Below are positions 60,158 to 64,000 of a stretch of 64,000 nt of DNA, piece after piece (the stretch's first letter is position 1; each line of letters opens with the position of its first letter). Made by a program: the position numbers and the translations under genes. The stretch spans positions 48,250,401 to 48,314,400 of the forward strand of contig OY970830.1 in NCBI GenBank assembly GCA_963853835.1, written 5' to 3'. The notes beneath the pieces are model-generated. The model made no database searches and was not told where the DNA came from. It was given only the letters and a program-made list of their open reading frames with translations. Source of the DNA: Calendula officinalis (Eukaryota > Streptophyta > Magnoliopsida > Asterales > Asteraceae).

Positions 60158-61623
60158 ACAAAAAGAGGTTCGTTAGGTGGTTGTAGAAAACAAGTTGAGC
60201 ATATGTGCAATTCTAGAATCGCATGTAAATGTAGTAGAAGTCTATGATGTGTGCAAGAAAGTGTGTGCTAGTTGGAAGTGGTCGTCAAACGGTCATTTGT
60301 GTGATAAAGGCTCTCGTATCATCCTGGGTTGGGATGAGAATTTGGTGGATGTTATGATTCTTTCTCAGTCAAATCAAGTCATTCATGTCCAGATTGTTAC
60401 GAAAAATGATAGGAAATCTTTTTTCTGTTCTTTTATTTATGCGGCTACCTATTATACGGATCGTCGAGTGCTATGGCAGAATCTGAACGCTCATAGCACG
60501 CTTATGGAAGATAAACCATGGGTTGTTAGGGTGATTTTAATGTCTCACTTAACATTGAAGATCACTCTTGTGGTGGATATCAGCCTAATATTGCGATGCG
60601 AGAATTTCGGGAGTGTGTCAACTTCGCAGGATTAATGGACATCAATAGTATCGGTCTTCATTTCACTTGGAATCAAAAACCCCAAGGCTCCAATGGTACT
60701 CTGAAGAAAATTGATCGTATCATGGGGAACTAGAAATTCATTAATTTCTTCCCTAGTTCTTTGGCCATTTTCCACCCGTATCGTATTTCAGATCATACTC
60801 CGTGTATCTTGCGCATCCCTGATGTTTCTAAATTTCAGCCTAAGCCCTTCAAATTCTTCAATTTGTTGGCTGAAAAGGAAGGTTTTAGGGACATTGTGTC
60901 TAAGGCTTGGAAGACCAGATTTAAGGGATGCGCGATGTATAGGGTCGTTAAAAGATTGAAAGAAGCAAAATCTCCTCTTCGCAAATTTCTAAGGGACCAA
61001 GGAAACCTGCACTCTAAAGTTAAATTTTTTCGAGTTGAGTTAGATGCAGTTCAGGCTGCCATTGATAAAAGTCCCCACTGCCCATTGTTGCGGGAGGAGG
61101 AAGCAAGTTACTTAATTGCTTACAAAGCTGCAGTGTTAGATGAAGAGCGTTTTCTAAAACAAAAATCCAAAATAGAGTGGCTAAGGGTGGGTGATTCGAA
61201 CTCCACCTATTTCCACAATGCAGTTAAGAGTAAATGCCATAGAAACAGAATTGATGCTATCACGGACGGGTCAAATATTCTGTATGAAGGAAAGGATGTG
61301 GCAGCTGCGTTTGTTACTCATTATCAAAACTTCCTTGGTATAGCAGGAAATGTTTCTCCTTTGGACACTCATGATTTATTTTCCAACACTATTGACCCGC
61401 TAAAGGCAGAATATATGGTTCGGGAAGTAACTGTTGATGAAATAAAGAGTGTTGTTTTCTCTATTGGCAATGATAAAGCTCCCGGGCCTGACGGATTTAC
61501 AGCTATGTTTTTTAAAAAGGCGTGGGATATTGTGGGAGATGATCTGTGTTGTGCAGTCCGTGAGTTCTTTGACAACGGTAAACTCCTTAAAGAGGTTAAC
61601 CATACTATTCTGGCATTGATCCA
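60108..61623 (+). pseudogene. LINE-3 ORF2, 5' part (endonuclease and start of RT)
   Basis: Begins MLTLASWNIRGLNHSPKQ at 60108. Codon 23 is TAG (60174-60176), where LINE-1 and LINE-2 have Gln. The endonuclease is recognisable (CAILESHVNV, RISDHTPC). A one-base loss near 60531 breaks the WVILGDFN region. A TAG at 60731-60733 replaces Gln in GNQ. The RT start reads NDKAPGPDGFTAMFFKKAW and stops at ILALI, where satellite begins. The RT core, including the ADD motif, is absent. Confidence 0.9.
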
Positions 61624-62524
61624 CAAGTAATAATAGGTGTCCATAACCCATAACCAAGGCCATTGAACCATTATAACCAGTACATGTCCATCACTCATAC
61701 CGATGGCCCTTGAACCATTATAACGACTATCCATGACCAATAGCCAATAGATATCCATTTTACAAATAATAGGTGTCCATAACCCATTAACCATGGCCCT
61801 TGAACCATTATAACCACTAGATGTCGATAACTCATATCGATGGCCCTTGAACCATTATAACTACTAGCCATGAGCAATAGCCAATAGATATGCATTTTAC
61901 AAGTAATAGGTACCCATAACCCATAACCAAGGCCATTGAATCATTATAATCACTACATGTCCATAACTCATATCGATGGCCCTTGAACCATTATAACAAC
62001 TAGCCATGACCAATACCCTGTAGATATCCATTTTACAAGTAACAGGTGTCCATAACCCATAACCATGGTCCTTGAACCATTATAACCACTTGATGTCCAT
62101 AAGTGATACTGATGGCCCTTGAACCATTATAACTACTAGCCATGACCAATATCCTGTAGATATCCATTTTACAAGTAATAGGTGTCCATAACCCATAACC
62201 ATGGTCCTTGAACCATTATAACCACTTTATGTCCATAACTGATACTGATGGCCCTTGAACCATTATAACTACTAGCCATGACCAATAGCCTATAACATAT
62301 CCATTTTACAAGTAATAGGTGTTCATAACCCATAACCATGGCCCTTGAACCATTATAACTACTAGATGTCCATAACTCATACCGATGGCCCTTGAACCAT
62401 CATTACTACTAGCCATGACCAATGGCCTATCGATATCTATTTTAAAAGTAAATGATGTCCATAACCCATAACCATGGCCCTTGAACCATTATAACCACTA
62501 TATGCCCATAACTGATACTGATGG
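61624..62524 (+). repeat. Satellite block E, inside LINE-3 ORF2
   Basis: About six monomers plus 80 bp of the 136-bp satellite, in the same orientation as the outside arrays. Left junction: LINE sequence ATTGATCCA runs into CAAGTAATAATAGGTGTCC, with a 3-bp ATA repeat not usual in the satellite. Right junction: AACTGATACTGATGG runs into TCCTCCTGATTCCCACGC. There is no target duplication around the block. Both junctions show only a few shared bases, as in end-joining or copied-in repair. Confidence 0.88.
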
Positions 62525-62927
62525 TCCTCCTGATTCCCACGCTCACTTATTTTTTGAGTGTCCTTATTCTTCTGAAATATGGGGTAGGATTCGCCGGCTA
62601 GCAGCGATTGATGTTAGTAATCCCTTTTTTGCGGATATTGTAGCGTTTCTCATTCCGCTTTCTAGGGGAAGGTCTGCGAGAAGTCTGATTGCTAGAGTGT
62701 CGCTTGCTGCTACTACTTATTTTATTTGGCGCGAACGGAATGCTCGGATATATTCCAAGAAGCCTAAAACCCATATGCAGCTGTATGACGAAATTATTGT
62801 CACTATTCGGCTAAAGTTGTTGTCTATGAGATTTAAGAAGAAGACGGATCAAGTGCAAATGATGCTGAATAATTGGAAGCTCCCGAAGTCGGTAGTTTTA
62901 TATGATCATGTTGATCAAACGTTGTAG
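62525..62927 (+). pseudogene. LINE-3 ORF2, 3' fragment (C-terminal zinc cluster)
   Basis: Matches the last ~135 codons of LINE-1 ORF2: PDSHAHLFFECPYSSEIW, RSLIARVSLAATTYFIW and KKTDQVQMMLNNWKLP. Only the second half of the zinc cluster remains (DSHAHLFFEC). The frame stays open to TAG at 62925. Open sequence continues upstream into satellite from 62481, but that start is an accident of the junction. Unlike LINE-2, this copy retains the C-terminal tail. Confidence 0.88.
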
Positions 62928-63153
62928 TTGTTTGCTTTCTCTAACTGCGTGGTCTGTTATGTTTATTTTTTTGTAGTTAGAGTTAGTTGCTTGTTTGCTT
63001 AGGGTTTGTTTATGGCATCTCATAAACATAGGTAGTCTTGGTTGTCGAGCGTCTATGCTTGCGGTTAATGTGGTGTTTTAACCACATTCCTTTGTACTTT
63101 ATTTGTTTGTGATTAATACATTTTACCGGGGTAAACCCTTACCCAAAAAAAAA
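62928..63153 (+). other. LINE-3 3' UTR with four hairpins and A tail
   Basis: GTTTATG/CATAAAC at 63008-63027, a weaker CGAGC/GCTTG near 63045-63062, AATGTGGT/ACCACATT at 63067-63088 and GGGTAA/TTACCC at 63129-63144. The third pairs fully although its inner bases differ from LINE-1 (AC/GT became GT/AC), a compensatory change. The tail is about ten A residues. Confidence 0.75.
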
Positions 63154-63165
63154 AACCCATAACCA
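63154..63165 (+). repeat. 3' target-site duplication of LINE-3
   Basis: AACCCATAACCA, matching 57956-57967. Satellite continues AGGCCATTGAACC. Its first A residues cannot be separated from the A tail. Confidence 0.7.
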
Positions 63166-64000
63166 AGGCCATTGAACCATTATAACCACTACATGTCCAT
63201 AACTCATATCGATGGCCCTTGAACCATTATAACTACTAGCCATGACCAATGGCCTATAGATATCCATTTTACAAGTAATAGGTGTCCATAACCCATAACC
63301 ATGATCCTTGAACCATTATAACCACTAGATGTCCATAACTGATACTGATGGCCCTTGAACCATTATAACTACTAGCCATGACCAATAGCCTATACATATC
63401 CATTTTACAAGTAATAGGTGTCCATAACCCATAACCATGGCCCTTGAACCATTATAACCACTAGATGCCCATAACTGATCCCGATGGCCCTTGAACCAAT
63501 TATAACCACTAGATGCCCATAACTGATCCCGATGGCCCTTGAACCATTATAACTACTAGCCATGACCAATAGCAATAGATATCCATTTTACAAGTAATAG
63601 GTGTCCATAACCCATAACCATGGTCCTTGAACCATTATAACTACTAGATGTCAATAACTGATACTGATGGCCCTTGAACCATTATAACTACTAGCCATGA
63701 CCAATAGCCTATAACATATCCATTTTACAAGTAATAGGTGTTCATAACCCATAACCATGGCCCTTGAACCATTATAACTACTATATGTCCATAACTCATA
63801 CTGATGGCCCTTGAACCATTATTACTACTAGCCATGACCAATAGCCTATAGATATCTATTTTAAAAGTAAATGGTGTCCATAACCCATAACAATGGCCCT
63901 TAAACCATTATAACCACTATATGCCCATAACTGATACTGATGGCCCTTGAACCATTATAACTAGTAGCCATTACCAATAGCCTATAGTATCCATTTTACA
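63166..64000 (+). repeat. 136-bp satellite array, block F
   Basis: The same satellite continues to the window end. Near 63460-63530 a 47-bp part (ACTAGATGCCCATAACTGAT with CCCGATGG) is duplicated in tandem, showing that the sub-monomer part can duplicate by itself. No gene is visible. Confidence 0.93.

Larger units (their letters stand above)
57972..63153 (+). mobile_element. LINE-3: damaged L1-type element containing an internal satellite block
   Basis: A third member of the LINE family. The 5' UTR, ORF1, endonuclease and the start of the RT (57972-61623) and the 3' end (62525-63153) are present. The roughly 1.77 kb in between, matching about 35021-36790 of LINE-2, is missing and replaced by about 0.9 kb of satellite. 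ORF1 has one in-frame stop. ORF2 has two stops and a frameshift before the gap. It cannot encode active RT. It has the longest A tail of the three (at least 10 A). Confidence 0.92.

Noticed and set aside
62481..62524. Satellite-LINE fusion protein beginning in satellite at 62481
   Set aside because: The upstream codons are satellite read by accident. There is no sign of a promoter or selection.
62525..63153. The 3' piece of LINE-3 as an independent 5'-truncated insertion
   Set aside because: A simple insertion would show AACTGATACTGATGG again after the A tail. The tail is followed by AACCCATAACCA, which matches the phase upstream of the whole LINE-3.
1..64000. CRISPR-like array (regular repeats)
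   Set aside because: There are no unique spacers and no cas genes. The unit is a contiguous plant satellite.

Overview
This is repetitive DNA from a flowering plant, probably a eudicot. I cannot assign the family from sequence alone. About two thirds of the window is one tandem satellite with a 136-bp monomer, all in one orientation. Four retroelement insertions break it: one intact Ty3/gypsy LTR element and three L1-type LINEs of a single family. The plant signs are a primer-binding site matching initiator tRNA-Met, a gypsy polyprotein resembling the CRM (centromeric retrotransposon) group, and LINEs whose ORF1 has a DUF4283-like domain plus a CCHC knuckle and whose ORF2 ends in a zf-RVT-type zinc cluster. 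I found no host protein gene, tRNA, rRNA or CRISPR array.

Layout: satellite 1-12438, with higher-order repeats (HORs) of about 1744 bp and then about 3670 bp. LTR retrotransposon 12444-17923, with 5-bp target duplications and two 624-bp LTRs differing at 2 sites. Satellite 17929-22903 (1808-bp HOR). LINE-1 22904-29022. Satellite 29039-31294. LINE-2 31295-37388. Satellite 37406-57955 (1885/2286-bp HORs, a 6188-bp offset duplication and a ~540-bp subfamily). LINE-3 about 57972-63153, whose reverse-transcriptase core has been replaced by about 0.9 kb of satellite. Satellite 63166-64000.

The LTR element looks complete: TG...CA LTRs, PBS, one 1443-aa Gag-Pol frame that runs 40 codons into the 3' LTR, and a polypurine tract. 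LINE-2 is nearly intact. LINE-1 and LINE-3 are broken by frameshifts and stops. All elements lie in the same orientation as the satellite.

The observations I rate highest are these. (1) The three LINE 3' junctions sit at the same satellite motif, TGTCCAT|AAC, and the LTR element inserted at the same place. (2) Each LINE ORF1 carries a row of imperfect hairpins with compensatory changes between copies. (3) Each LINE 3' UTR has four ordered hairpins. (4) LINE-3 has satellite inside it. (5) A young CRM-like element in an HOR satellite suggests centromeric or pericentromeric chromatin, which is inference.
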